A stretch of DNA of 64,000 nucleotides from Salinispirillum marinum (lineage in GTDB: Bacteria; Pseudomonadota; Gammaproteobacteria; Pseudomonadales; Natronospirillaceae), in the NCBI RefSeq assembly GCF_042651565.1, contig NZ_JBHSDF010000004.1, one strand, 5' to 3'. Position 1 is the first letter of the stretch, and each line of letters starts with the position of its first letter. The translations under genes and the position numbers were made by a program. The notes beneath the pieces were generated by a model that worked only from the letters and a program-made list of their open reading frames with translations, ran no database searches and was not told the origin of the DNA. Of this stretch, positions 26,293 through 35,917 are shown one piece after another.

Positions 26293-28073
26293 ATGGATAT
26301 CGACCTCTGCCTAGCCTAATGCTATGGCTGTTGTGCGTGACGCTGGCCTGGCTAACCAGCAGCGGACTTGCGCAGGCCCAAGCCCTCGCCAGCGTCAACA
26401 AAACAACGGTACTGGAAGGCGAAACCCTGGTATTGCGCGTGCGCACCCGTGCCGACGTACTGGAGTTGGATAGTCAACCGCTGCGGGCGGACTTTCGAAT
26501 TTTGCGCCAAGCGCAAATGAGTTCATCGACGCTGTTTAACAATACACGGAATACCTTTATTGAATGGGAACTGGAGCTGGCACCTCGCCGCACCGGACAA
26601 TTAGTGATACCGGCACTGGCTTTGGGCAATGAAAATACCCGCCCCATTCCCATTCAAGTCATCCCCATGACCAATGCGCAGCGTCGAGGTTTAGCGCAAC
26701 AAGTGCGCATCGATGTCGCCATAGAAGACGATGATTTGTACGTGGGGGAAACGACCAAGGTTACGCTAACCTTATTTTATACCGTGAACGTTAATGGCAC
26801 CTTTGCCGACATTCGACCGGAGGGCGCTGAATGGGAACCGGTGGGCGAACGACAAAATGGCATGCGCCGTTTGGATGATGGCAATGATTATCGCTACACC
26901 GCCTTTACCTATCTATACACCCCCACGCAACCCGGGAACCTCGTACTCCCCGAAATAGAATTCAACGGTCAAATTCGCCAAAGCTCTTGGGCGGCGGCAC
27001 AAGTCATTTCCGGTTTGCGGAGCGCGCCCATCGACATCACGGCACGGGATATACCGGCGGAATTTCCCGCCGGGGCCATCTGGCTGCCCGCCACCGATGT
27101 GACCCTAACCGAGCAGTGGAGTGACCCTTCAACATCAGCCTCGGTAGGCGATCAGCAGGTGCGGACCACTTCACTGTTGGCGGTCGGTCCAGCGGCCCAT
27201 CAATTGCCCAAAATGCAACAATCCGAGCCTCAGGGTAGCGCTTCGCGTTCAAGTGTCCGGATCTACCCGGAAGCGCCCATACTCGACGAAACAATAACCT
27301 CCGCCATGACCCGGCAAAGTACGCGCACCGAACGCCAAGCCCACTTATTTACGCAAAATGGCACCGTTACCTTGCCTGCTATTCGCGTGCCTTGGTGGGA
27401 TGTCACCCGCGACGAATTGCGTTGGGCTAGCTTACCGGCACGTACCCTGACCATCAGTGGCGCGCCTGCTCCCGCTCTGCCAGGCGCTGCTGTGACGCCG
27501 CAAGTTGCGCCAGCCGAACCCAATGTGGCGCCGTCAGAGACAGAAACCGAGACTGGAACAACAGACATAAACTGGCGCTATTGGCTATTTTTGCTGTGTT
27601 CAGCGCTCATCGGCTTTGCCGTGTGGCGAGGCTTAAACCGCTCGACATCTTCGGAAACCGAAGCTGGACCGCACACCGTGAAGCCAACCAAGAAGGCACA
27701 GTTAAACACCACGCGCGGTGGCGAACAGAAGTCGGCGGGGTCTGAGTCGGTGTCGTTACAGAGTGCTCAACAACACGCATTGGCGCACAATTGGTCGCCT
27801 TTGCTGCGTACGCTCAACGGCGTATTCGCTGATTCCGGCTGGCCAGACTGTGCACAGGTAGCGCGCCATTGGGGTGTTCCGGAACAGGCCGATGACTTGG
27901 CCAAGGCGTTCATGGCCACACAAGCCTTGCTGTACGGTGCTACTGACGCCATCACCGATGATGACGCAAGCAAATTAAGCACCGAATGGCAAAGGTTGTT
28001 GGCGCGTTGGCCAAAGCGCCCTCGGCAGCACGAAGCTAAACCGTCGACTCCGCCCCAGCTTTACCCGCGATAA
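26286..28073 (+). CDS. batD: BatD family protein
   Basis: A 595-residue protein with an N-terminal signal sequence ending near AQAQA (about residue 32), a long beta-rich periplasmic region, a Pro/Glu/Thr-rich linker, one membrane segment (WRYWLFLLCSALIGFAVW) and a cytoplasmic tail. The segment VDVAIEDDDLYVGETTKVTLTL fits the BatD oxygen-tolerance family. The start is a GTG at 26286 with AGGAGG about six bases upstream, and it overlaps the preceding stop. It is the last gene of the MoxR-Bat operon and its 3' end overlaps the convergent tcdA by 38 bases. Confidence 0.88.
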   Translation: MVNGYRPLPSLMLWLLCVTLAWLTSSGLAQAQALASVNKTTVLEGETLVLRVRTRADVLELDSQPLRADFRILRQAQMSSSTLFNNTRNTFIEWELELAPRRTGQLVIPALALGNENTRPIPIQVIPMTNAQRRGLAQQVRIDVAIEDDDLYVGETTKVTLTLFYTVNVNGTFADIRPEGAEWEPVGERQNGMRRLDDGNDYRYTAFTYLYTPTQPGNLVLPEIEFNGQIRQSSWAAAQVISGLRSAPIDITARDIPAEFPAGAIWLPATDVTLTEQWSDPSTSASVGDQQVRTTSLLAVGPAAHQLPKMQQSEPQGSASRSSVRIYPEAPILDETITSAMTRQSTRTERQAHLFTQNGTVTLPAIRVPWWDVTRDELRWASLPARTLTISGAPAPALPGAAVTPQVAPAEPNVAPSETETETGTTDINWRYWLFLLCSALIGFAVWRGLNRSTSSETEAGPHTVKPTKKAQLNTTRGGEQKSAGSESVSLQSAQQHALAHNWSPLLRTLNGVFADSGWPDCAQVARHWGVPEQADDLAKAFMATQALLYGATDAITDDDASKLSTEWQRLLARWPKRPRQHEAKPSTPPQLYPR

Positions 28074-28845
28074 TGGCCGCACGAGCAATACGGTTTAACG
28101 CCGCACTGGCGGCAACCATACCGAAAGTGGCCGTCACCGTCATCGCTGCGCCAAAACCACCGGCGCAATTCATTCGCGTTCCGCCTCCCAAGTGCTTGGT
28201 GGCACAGACGCTGCCATCGGGCTGGGGATACACCAAGGGCTCGTCGGAATACACGCATGGGACACTCATTGACTTGCCGCCTTTGGCATAGCCGTAACGT
28301 TTGCGCAGTTCGCTGCGCACGCGAGCCGCGAGAGGATCCTGAACCGCCTTCGCCAGATCCGCTTGGCGAATCCGTGTGGGATCGAGTTGCCCACCCGCAC
28401 CCCCAGTCATCACAAACGGGATGCGCTGACGGCGGCAATACTGAATCAACTCGACTTTCACCCGCACACTGTCGATGGCATCCACCACAAACGTCATGTC
28501 TGCCAAGCCTTGATCTGCCACATTGTCTGCCGAGATGAAACACTGTTTGGCGTGCACCACGATGTCCGGATTAATATCACGGCAGCGGTCGGCTAAAACA
28601 TCCACCTTAAACTGGCCCAACGTACTGCTCAAGGTGTGCGCTTGCCGATTGGTGTTGGACACACATACGTCGTCCAAATCAAACAGGGTGAGCGTTCCCA
28701 CCCCGCTCCGTGCCAAGGCTTCCACCGTCCAGGAGCCGACGCCCCCAACACCGATCACCGCCACATGCGCCTGCCGGAACGCAGCCAAGGCCGCTTGCCC
28801 GTACAACCGTGCCACACCATCAAATCTGTCTTCGTAACCGAGCAT
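28036..28845 (-). CDS. tcdA: tRNA threonylcarbamoyladenosine dehydratase
   Basis: ATP-dependent E1-like enzyme (269 residues) that cyclises the t6A37 side chain of ANN-decoding tRNAs to ct6A. The nucleotide site is VIGVGGVGSWTVEALARSG, followed by DLDDVCVSNTNRQ, and the C-terminal cysteine region reads MNCAGGFGAAM. The ATG at 28845 gives MLGYEDRFDGVARLYGQ, which aligns with the E. coli start (RFGGIARLYGQ). The longer frame up to 29043 would run into the divergent lyase gene, so it is rejected. It converges on batD. Confidence 0.93.
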   Translation of the reverse strand: MLGYEDRFDGVARLYGQAALAAFRQAHVAVIGVGGVGSWTVEALARSGVGTLTLFDLDDVCVSNTNRQAHTLSSTLGQFKVDVLADRCRDINPDIVVHAKQCFISADNVADQGLADMTFVVDAIDSVRVKVELIQYCRRQRIPFVMTGGAGGQLDPTRIRQADLAKAVQDPLAARVRSELRKRYGYAKGGKSMSVPCVYSDEPLVYPQPDGSVCATKHLGGGTRMNCAGGFGAAMTVTATFGMVAASAALNRIARAAIIAGKAGAESTV

Positions 28846-28974
28846 TTTATCCGCATACCTTTTCTGCACACCCGGCGTGACTTTATGGATCGGCCAGTAA
28901 CCGGGCGCAGGGTTGATTTGTTCAGTATCGAACGGCATGCTGCGGGTTTGCCAAATCTCAAGAGACCAAACCTG

Positions 28975-30141
28975 ATGCACAGCACGCAAGAATCGAATTG
29001 GGCGGAGATGTTCGCACGAAGCGCCCCCCGACGGGAAGCCCACAGCATGAAATGGGCACGCTATGAAGGCCGCGACATTCTCCCCATGTGGGTTGCCGAC
29101 ATGGACATAAGCTCACCGGTCGAAATCACCGATGCGTTGCAAAGGCGCGTGAGCATGGGGCACTTTGGTTATGCGAAACCTTGGGACGGCGTTTTGGAAG
29201 CCATATGCGATTGGGTCGCCTATCGTCATCAGTGGACTATTCAACCGGAATGGATTGTTTGGCTACCGGGTGTGATTCAGGGCTTTCATGCCGCCCAGAA
29301 AATGTGGGGGCGTCCTGATCGTGCAACCGTGGTGCAGTCGCCTAACTACCCTCCGCTGCGCCGCGTGACGGAAAAGTATCAACACGCCGTGGTGCATGTA
29401 GGCTCTGCATTGTCGGGCAACCGCTGGCGCACTGACCAAGAACAATTGCATCACATCCTGCAGCAGGAAAAACCCAGCTTGTTGCACCTGTGCAACCCTT
29501 CTAATCCGGAGGGTGACATATGGACCGCGAAAGAGATGCTTAGATTGGCAGACATCTGTGCCGCACAAGGTATTCCGGTGTGTTCCGATGAAATTCATGC
29601 AGACCTGGTATTGGACCCCATGCCGCATTCGCCGGTGGGTGCACAACCGGGCTTGAACGAACAGAGCATTACCTTGATGGCGGCCAGCAAAACGTTCAAC
29701 GTGGCTGGTTTGGCCTGTGCCTTTGCCATTGTGCCGAATACTCAGATACGGAAAACATTGCACCAGGTTTTGGCTTATGAAACCGGCGAAGTCAATGAGT
29801 TGGGCTTAGTCGCCACCGAGGCGGCTTTTCGCCATGGTCGAGCGTGGCATGGTGCTTTATTAGCGCACCTGAAAGACCAGCGAGATCAGTTGGCACAGCA
29901 TCTGGAAGGCACCAGTATTCGCTACCATCCTGCACCCGCAACACATTTGGCCTGGCTGGACTGTCGTCAATGGGCCGTTGATCCGGCCGAACACTTTGAA
30001 GCGCACGGTTTAGGGTTGAGCGATGGAAAAGATTTTGGCAGCCCGGGGTTTATGCGCTTGAATTTTGCCTGTGGTACCGATTTGTTTCAGGAAGCCCTGC
30101 AGCGTTTGACCCAAGCGATAGCACAAGCTCCGCTTACATAA
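28975..30141 (+). CDS. patB: PatB/MalY family C-S lyase (aminotransferase class I fold)
   Basis: PLP enzyme of 388 residues. Family marks are the MKW-RY-G-DILPMWVADMD N-terminal block, CNPSNPEGDIW, DEIHADL and the cofactor lysine in MAASKTFNVAGL. MalY/PatB enzymes split cystathionine or cysteine conjugates to a thiol, pyruvate and ammonia. The ATG at 28975 is chosen since the frame upstream (to 28636) overlaps tcdA on the other strand and is not family-like. It is divergent from tcdA by 129 bases and its last eight bases overlap the convergent HD-GYP gene. The exact substrate cannot be told from sequence. Confidence 0.9.
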   Translation: MHSTQESNWAEMFARSAPRREAHSMKWARYEGRDILPMWVADMDISSPVEITDALQRRVSMGHFGYAKPWDGVLEAICDWVAYRHQWTIQPEWIVWLPGVIQGFHAAQKMWGRPDRATVVQSPNYPPLRRVTEKYQHAVVHVGSALSGNRWRTDQEQLHHILQQEKPSLLHLCNPSNPEGDIWTAKEMLRLADICAAQGIPVCSDEIHADLVLDPMPHSPVGAQPGLNEQSITLMAASKTFNVAGLACAFAIVPNTQIRKTLHQVLAYETGEVNELGLVATEAAFRHGRAWHGALLAHLKDQRDQLAQHLEGTSIRYHPAPATHLAWLDCRQWAVDPAEHFEAHGLGLSDGKDFGSPGFMRLNFACGTDLFQEALQRLTQAIAQAPLT

Positions 30142-31348
30142 AGTCCATAATTTTCAGTGGAAACCCTAAGCGTGCCGGGTCAATGGCACGCAATATCTCT
30201 ATGTCGTTCTCGTTGGCTAAATTAATGTCGCTAACTTCGGTAAATCGTTGATGTTTGGTGCTGTATATCGACCGCACAACGGGCTGCGCTTGTTGAATGC
30301 GGTTCGGTTCAACCACAATAGCCAACTGTTCGGAGTTGAGTTCAACCAGCGTGCCGACCGGGTAAATGCTCATCGCACGAATGAACTGGTAGACCAATTT
30401 ACGATCAAGATGATAATCACTCCACTCCACCAATTTTTTCATTGCTACGGAAGGGGTCATGCCTTGGTGATACACCCGGTCTGCCGTGATCGCATCATAT
30501 ACATCACAAACCGCCGCAATACGGCCAAACAAACTGATGTCTTTTTCATTCAAGCCTAGCGGATACCCTGTGCCATCAAGGCGCTCATGATGCTGGGCGC
30601 AGACCATGATCACATCGGGATCGATCGCTAAGGTACGCAGATAGGCTTCACCGTAAGTTACATGGCGCTTCATTTCGTCCCATTCCAAGGCTTCCAATTT
30701 GCCGGGTTTATGTAACACGCTGTCGGGTACCTGAATCTTCCCCACATCGTGCAACATGCCGCCCACCGCCAGTTTGCGAATATCTTCATGACTGTAGCCC
30801 ATGGACTTGCCCAGTATGCTCATCAAGATGCCAACGTTCAGGGAGTGCTCCATCAAATACGCATCTTTATCTCGTATCCGGGACATACAGGCCAGCGCGT
30901 TCTCATTGCGGTAGACCGATTGCACAATGTCTTCCGCGACGTTCTCCACTTCTTTGACATTAATTTCGGTGCCTGCCTTTACCTTTTCCATCACGTCATT
31001 GATCAGGTTCAAGGCTTCCGAATGTATTTCTGTGGCTTTACGACGTTCGTCTTCCAATGACGCGGAGGGAGAGGCAACACCCGATTGTTCTTGCTGGGCG
31101 ATGATCCGCGACTTCACGCGTTCATCTACCGATGACTCTTTAGTATTCACGCTTGGCGGCTCTACATCCAACCCCTTGGCAGCATCAATGGTGACGTATA
31201 AGATGCCTCGGCGGCGGATTTTTTCGATGGTTTCCTGTTTTAATATCAGTCCTGACTTGGTCCGATTGGTATCGGGCACCCAGTCTGAGTTTTGTTCCGA
31301 AACGAACATGCCTACACGTAACTGACTGATCGGAATAACTTTGATCAC
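30134..31348 (-). CDS. Cyclic-di-GMP phosphodiesterase, HD-GYP type with DUF3391
   Basis: Cytoplasmic protein of 404 residues. The N-terminal DUF3391 domain (IPISQLRVGMFVSEQNSDW, to about residue 110) is followed by an HD-GYP domain. All key motifs are present: HSLNVGILM, MLHDVGKIQVPD and HHERLDGTGYPLGL. The enzyme should therefore cleave c-di-GMP to pGpG or GMP. No receiver or membrane segment is seen. The next gene on the same strand upstream (31682-32596) encodes a protein with a GspE/MshE N-terminal-type domain, which may sense the same nucleotide. Confidence 0.93.
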   Translation of the reverse strand: MIKVIPISQLRVGMFVSEQNSDWVPDTNRTKSGLILKQETIEKIRRRGILYVTIDAAKGLDVEPPSVNTKESSVDERVKSRIIAQQEQSGVASPSASLEDERRKATEIHSEALNLINDVMEKVKAGTEINVKEVENVAEDIVQSVYRNENALACMSRIRDKDAYLMEHSLNVGILMSILGKSMGYSHEDIRKLAVGGMLHDVGKIQVPDSVLHKPGKLEALEWDEMKRHVTYGEAYLRTLAIDPDVIMVCAQHHERLDGTGYPLGLNEKDISLFGRIAAVCDVYDAITADRVYHQGMTPSVAMKKLVEWSDYHLDRKLVYQFIRAMSIYPVGTLVELNSEQLAIVVEPNRIQQAQPVVRSIYSTKHQRFTEVSDINLANENDIEILRAIDPARLGFPLKIMDFM

Positions 31349-31454
31349 GACATACTACTCATTGTTGGACGACCCGGTTGCAACACCCAAGTGTTCCGAT
31401 GAACCACTTCCAAGTAGTATAGAACATTCTTATGGAACAGGGCTAAATGAATTT

Positions 31455-31685
31455 ATGACCGATCTATCACCGGAACTTTTACACGCAACGGCCAACGCGG
31501 TCATGCCTTTCGGAAAGTTCAAAGGCCGCTACCTGATCGATTTACCCGAAGAGTACCTGCTATGGTTTGAACGCCAGGGCCTACCTTCCGGCATCTTAGG
31601 TCGTCAATTGGCCTTGGTGTTGATGCTCAAAATTGAAGGGCAAGAGGCGTTACTGCGCCCGATGATTCGGCGCTCAGGCACCTAA
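31455..31685 (+). CDS. DUF3820 family protein
   Basis: Small protein of 76 residues. The motif MPFGKFKGRYLIDLPEEYLLWF is the DUF3820 signature. The ATG at 31455 gives the usual family length; an earlier in-frame start at 31341 would add 38 residues that look non-homologous and overlap the start of the HD-GYP gene. Its last four bases overlap the convergent 31682 gene. Some family members have been named putative quorum-sensing regulated factors, but no function can be assigned here. Confidence 0.85.
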   Translation: MTDLSPELLHATANAVMPFGKFKGRYLIDLPEEYLLWFERQGLPSGILGRQLALVLMLKIEGQEALLRPMIRRSGT

Positions 31686-32596
31686 CTGCCTATTGCACCC
31701 ACCTCTTTTAACCGCTTCAAGGCGTAGCGCCCGGTTTTGGTCAGTGGATCTGCATGTCGGGTATAGTGCCGAAAAACCGTTTGTGCCGGGCCTACAGCAC
31801 CCAATTCATCTAACGCAAACCCCAACACAAAATACCAATGTAGCGGCGGTTTGGGACGCTCCAGACATTGCTTCACACGCCGGACAACATCCGGGTAATC
31901 TTCGCTCAATAATCCCGCGTCCAACCACAATTGCACGGCATCCTGATCTTCTTGCCACGCCTGTAAGGCGGCCTGCGCTTTCGGATAGCGGCGCGCGGCT
32001 ATGTCATACCAGGCACCCAGCAGTACGATGTCGCGTTTGTGACTCCAGGGCGTTAACGCCGTCAATCTCTTATTGAACATCCCCTCTTCCGGCAGAGTTT
32101 TTTGCAAACATAGCCCCAGTAATTCCGCAAATTCATGTTCCGGGTCGGCGTTAAGTGTTTCCCAACTTAGGTTACGTAACGACGTTAACGTATATTGAAA
32201 ACGCTTGGGTGGCGGTTCACTTATGGAAGGCTCTGGGGTATGCGTCAATGGTTGAGGCGCAGGAACAGGGACGGATTCAATGTCCGCTACAGGTACTGTC
32301 TTGGGCGGCTCGGCAAGCTCATTTTTATCAGGCACATCGTCTTCTTGCAGCGTTTTACGGAAAGATTCGCGCTGGTTCAACAACGCATGAGCCAGCGGTA
32401 TGTGGTAATTTCTGGAAGCGATACACATCAAATCACGTTGTGAAAGCCAGCCCTGTTTGACCAGAATATCGCCTAATTTTTGCTTTTGCCCATAAGCTTT
32501 TTGTAAGGACAACGCTTTTTTAAGTTGGGCTTGCGTGATCAATCCATGATCCAATAATACATCCCCTAAGCGTCGGTCGTTTCCGGAAGTCAGCAT
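31682..32596 (-). CDS. Protein with GspE/MshE N-terminal-like domain, no ATPase
   Basis: A 304-residue protein whose first 65 residues resemble the N-terminal domain of type II secretion/pilus ATPases. They hold two tandem copies of an LG-x-L-L-x-x-G-L-x-x-x-x-L motif: LGDVLLDHGLITQAQLKKAL at about 12-31 and KLGDILVKQGWLSQRDLM at about 40-57. A segment like the family's QLGIPF follows (RNYHIPLAHA). Such MshEN repeats bind c-di-GMP in MshE. No Walker motifs or ATPase domain follow; instead there is a Pro/Glu-rich linker (to about 135) and a helical C-terminal domain with TPR-like character. Nucleotide binding is an inference, supported by the HD-GYP gene nearby. Confidence 0.75.
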   Translation of the reverse strand: MLTSGNDRRLGDVLLDHGLITQAQLKKALSLQKAYGQKQKLGDILVKQGWLSQRDLMCIASRNYHIPLAHALLNQRESFRKTLQEDDVPDKNELAEPPKTVPVADIESVPVPAPQPLTHTPEPSISEPPPKRFQYTLTSLRNLSWETLNADPEHEFAELLGLCLQKTLPEEGMFNKRLTALTPWSHKRDIVLLGAWYDIAARRYPKAQAALQAWQEDQDAVQLWLDAGLLSEDYPDVVRRVKQCLERPKPPLHWYFVLGFALDELGAVGPAQTVFRHYTRHADPLTKTGRYALKRLKEVGAIGS

Positions 32597-32643
32597 AGTG
32601 TGGTCTTTCTATTGTTGTTGTTTTTTTGATCGCTGTTACATTA

Positions 32644-33015
32644 TCACCAGAAAACACCCAACTTGTCATGCTCCAATTCGCGTAAAACGGTTTCTAAACG
32701 TAACAAAGGAACATCGGCGGGAAACGGACGCCAATGACCTTGCTCACCGCGAAAAAATAACTGCCAGGGACCGCCTGACTCCGCGCCTTGCAACAAAGCT
32801 ATGGGCAGCCTTATGCCCCGTGTGGGATACACCGGATGTGCCTGGACCTCGAACACTTCAATCACTCTACCGTCGAGGCGATAACGCACTTCACCCGGCC
32901 CACGGTACACAATAGGCACTACATCACGCAGGAAGTGCTGCATGCTACGATCCATCTGCCGATGTTCAAAATCGGTCGGTGGTGCGGTATTGCGTTTGCC
33001 GAATGAGTTCTGCAT
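32644..33015 (-). CDS. DUF3024 family protein
   Basis: A 123-residue protein matching DUF3024 by the blocks RYRLDGRVIEVFEVQ, WQLFFRGEQGHWRPFP and the closing L-HDKLGVFW. The start at 33015 (MQNSFGKRN) is chosen as the first codon after the divergent rapA promoter; the frame extends to 33084 but that part overlaps the rapA leader. No catalytic motif or membrane segment is seen. Function unknown. Upstream, the rapA gene diverges after 74 bases. Confidence 0.8.
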   Translation of the reverse strand: MQNSFGKRNTAPPTDFEHRQMDRSMQHFLRDVVPIVYRGPGEVRYRLDGRVIEVFEVQAHPVYPTRGIRLPIALLQGAESGGPWQLFFRGEQGHWRPFPADVPLLRLETVLRELEHDKLGVFW

Positions 33016-33089
33016 CTCTACAATCCGGCCCCCTGCCGGTGCTGCGCCTGCTACACTGTAATCGACGAGCGATAGGATATACAACTACG

Positions 33090-35897
33090 ATGAAATTTGC
33101 TTCCGGACAACGATGGTTCTCACAAACCGAACCCGAACTCGGCTTAGGCATTATAGACTCGGTGCACAGTCGCCGCATCCAAATTCAATTTCCGGCCGTT
33201 GATGAAACGCGTACCTACGCCGAGGCTCAAGCGCCCTTACAACGTTATTGGCTAGAGGTCGGTGAACGCGTCACCACGGCGGATGGTCTCAGTGGCGTCA
33301 TTTTGAGTACCGAATTGCATCAAGACCGCATCATGTACTTGCTGCAAGATGCCGAAGGTGCTGAACATGTGGTGCCAGAAATGCTGCTGGCGGCTGAACT
33401 GCGTCTCGACAGTGCCGATAAACGATTACTGGCCGGTCAGGTAGACCCGCTTCATTGGTACAGTTTACGCTACAAAGCACGTCTGCAATTCAGCGCCTAC
33501 CAAGCACAGTCTATCCGTGGTTTGCTTGGTGGTAGGATTCAGTTAACACCGCACCAATACTATTTGGCGCAGGTGACCACCCAGGGAGATATTCCGCGCG
33601 TCCTGTTAAGCGACGAAGTTGGCTTGGGCAAGACCATCGAAGCTGGGCTGATTTTGCATAAGTTAGAGATCGACGGCCGAGTCCGCCGGACACTCATCAC
33701 CGTACCGGATCATCTGTTGCACCAGTGGTTGGTTGAGTTGTTGCGCAAATTCAATATGCCGTTCAGCATTTTCGACACCTCGCGTATCAAGGCATTGTTG
33801 GAGGAAGACCCGGACAACAACCCCTTCGATCAAGCACAGCGCGTACTGGTTCCCGTGTCCTTGTGGCAAGATGGCAACGCCCTGACCATGGCAGCTAAAT
33901 GCGATTGGGATCTTTTAATTGTTGATGAAGCACACCATTTGGGTTGGTCGGAAGACACACCCAGCTTGGAATATCAGGCCATTGAAACCCTGAGTGCCAG
34001 CACGCCCGGTCTCTTGCTGTTAACCGCAACACCTGAACAGCTGGGAGTAGAAAGCCACTTTGCGCGCTTGCGCCTGCTCGACCCACAACAATTTCATGAC
34101 CTCGCCGAATACACCGCCAAACATGCACAACTGGAAACACTCAGTGACGCCTTGGCCGCGTGGTTAGATAACGATTTAGCCAGTGACCACTTGCACGCGT
34201 ACTGCCAAGATACTTACAGCCAAACACTGTTAGCGGCGGCACAAGAAAGCGGCTCAGAGGCCGAGATACAGCGTTTGGTAGATCACCTGATTGATGTCCA
34301 GGGAACCGGCCGTATTCAATACCGCAATACCCGCGAGCGCATTGCGGGCTTTCCAGAGCGTAAGCTGCACGCTTATCCGCTGTCCTTACCCGACGATTAC
34401 AACCCGGAAAACCCTTACCCGGAACGGGGTGTTTTGGCGTGGACAGAAGATGACCCACGCGTCGAGTGGCTGGTCGATCTGGCACAAAAAACCGGCGAAA
34501 AACTGTTGGTGATCTGCCACCACATGAAAACAGCATCCGGCTTAGAGGGCCACTTGCGACTGCGCGAAGGCCTTCGTACAGCCCAGTTCCACGAAGACAT
34601 GACCCTTATCGAACGGGACCGGGCCGGAGCCTATTTTGCTGATCAAGAAGACGGCGCACAGATTTTAATCTGCTCGGAAATTGGCAGTGAAGGCCGAAAC
34701 TTCCAGTTTGCCCACCATTTGGTTTGTTTTGACCTGCCGCACCACCCGGATTTGTTGGAACAGCGTATTGGACGGTTGGATCGCATCGGGCAAACACACA
34801 CCATTGATATTCATGTGCCTTATTTCATCAACCATGTCAGCGCGCGCTGGTTTCAATGGTATGACGAAGGTTTACAGGCCTTTGAACGCACCTGCGCTGT
34901 CGGTCAAGCCGTGTTGAGCGAACGCCTACCCGCCGAGCCAGAACCTTCGCTGGACTACTTGATAGAGCTGACCCCGGAAGAGTTTGAGGATGAACTGACG
35001 GCTGTCATTGGCTTGGCTCTGGAACTGTCTGAGCGCCTTCGTGCGGGGAAAAATCGCCTCCTTGAATGGCACTCGTTCAATCGCGCCGAAGCACAGGACC
35101 TCATCGAACAGATTGTTGAATTTGAGAGTGTCGCATCGCCGGAAGCCTTTATGCTGGAAGCCTTGGAGAGTTTTGGCATCGACATAGAAGATGAGGGTCA
35201 AGGCATTTTCAGTCTCCAACCCAGTGCGAATATGCTGACGGACAGCCTGCCATTCATGGGCGACGAAGGCACGCGTGTCACCTTTCGGCGCTCGGTGGCG
35301 GTTTCCAGGGATGACATTCAGTTCATTACTTGGGAACACCCGATGGTGGACTTTGTCCTTGAAACGCTTGATGCCAACCATTTAGGCAGTGCGGGTGTTA
35401 CCTTGATCAGCCAACCCGACCTGCCCAAAGGCACACTTTATTTATCGGCACACTTTGTTCCATTGTTGCAACACGCCAAAGCCACCGAAGCGCGGCGCTT
35501 TCTGTCCAGTGCCGCTTACTTGGTGGCTGTCAACCAGGAAGGCCAGAACACCACCGATTATTTTGCCGAAAAAGATCTGCGCGATTTACAGCAGCGCCTT
35601 AATAAGGGCACCATGCTCGACATCATCAAATCGCAGCAGACCTTGATCGCACAATTGCTCGGGCACGTTCGACAGCACGCGCTGGAGCCATTGAACCGGC
35701 TGAAGGATGAGGCCAACGTTGCATTGGTTACCCACTTCGCCGGTGAAATTGCTCGGTTAGAGGCACTGCAACAGCGCTCCGGGCAAGACCATGGTGCAGC
35801 GCTTGACGCGTTACGGCAGGATCAGCGCGCGTTGGAGCAAGCTATAGACCAAGCGGAACCGCATCTGGATGCTGTGCGATTGATTGTGAATTTCTAA
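33090..35897 (+). CDS. rapA: RNA polymerase-associated SNF2 ATPase RapA
   Basis: Swi2/Snf2-type ATPase of 935 residues that recycles RNA polymerase stalled after transcription. N-terminal Tudor-like beta domains (MKFASGQRWFSQTEPELGLG) bind polymerase. Walker A is DEVGLGKTIEAG near residue 177, motif II is DEAHH near 279, motif III is LLTATP, and motif VI is QRIGRLDRIGQ. A long C-terminal helical region completes the protein. Length is close to E. coli RapA (968). The ATG at 33090 matches the known N-terminus; the longer frame from 32979 overlaps the divergent gene. A LysE-type exporter gene follows after 20 bases. Confidence 0.96.
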   Translation: MKFASGQRWFSQTEPELGLGIIDSVHSRRIQIQFPAVDETRTYAEAQAPLQRYWLEVGERVTTADGLSGVILSTELHQDRIMYLLQDAEGAEHVVPEMLLAAELRLDSADKRLLAGQVDPLHWYSLRYKARLQFSAYQAQSIRGLLGGRIQLTPHQYYLAQVTTQGDIPRVLLSDEVGLGKTIEAGLILHKLEIDGRVRRTLITVPDHLLHQWLVELLRKFNMPFSIFDTSRIKALLEEDPDNNPFDQAQRVLVPVSLWQDGNALTMAAKCDWDLLIVDEAHHLGWSEDTPSLEYQAIETLSASTPGLLLLTATPEQLGVESHFARLRLLDPQQFHDLAEYTAKHAQLETLSDALAAWLDNDLASDHLHAYCQDTYSQTLLAAAQESGSEAEIQRLVDHLIDVQGTGRIQYRNTRERIAGFPERKLHAYPLSLPDDYNPENPYPERGVLAWTEDDPRVEWLVDLAQKTGEKLLVICHHMKTASGLEGHLRLREGLRTAQFHEDMTLIERDRAGAYFADQEDGAQILICSEIGSEGRNFQFAHHLVCFDLPHHPDLLEQRIGRLDRIGQTHTIDIHVPYFINHVSARWFQWYDEGLQAFERTCAVGQAVLSERLPAEPEPSLDYLIELTPEEFEDELTAVIGLALELSERLRAGKNRLLEWHSFNRAEAQDLIEQIVEFESVASPEAFMLEALESFGIDIEDEGQGIFSLQPSANMLTDSLPFMGDEGTRVTFRRSVAVSRDDIQFITWEHPMVDFVLETLDANHLGSAGVTLISQPDLPKGTLYLSAHFVPLLQHAKATEARRFLSSAAYLVAVNQEGQNTTDYFAEKDLRDLQQRLNKGTMLDIIKSQQTLIAQLLGHVRQHALEPLNRLKDEANVALVTHFAGEIARLEALQQRSGQDHGAALDALRQDQRALEQAIDQAEPHLDAVRLIVNF

Positions 35898-35917
35898 TCG
35901 AATCCTAAGGAATCAGC

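Noticed and set aside
28846..29043. N-terminal extension of tcdA
   Set aside because: The extra 66 codons overlap the divergent PatB gene and have no counterpart in the family.
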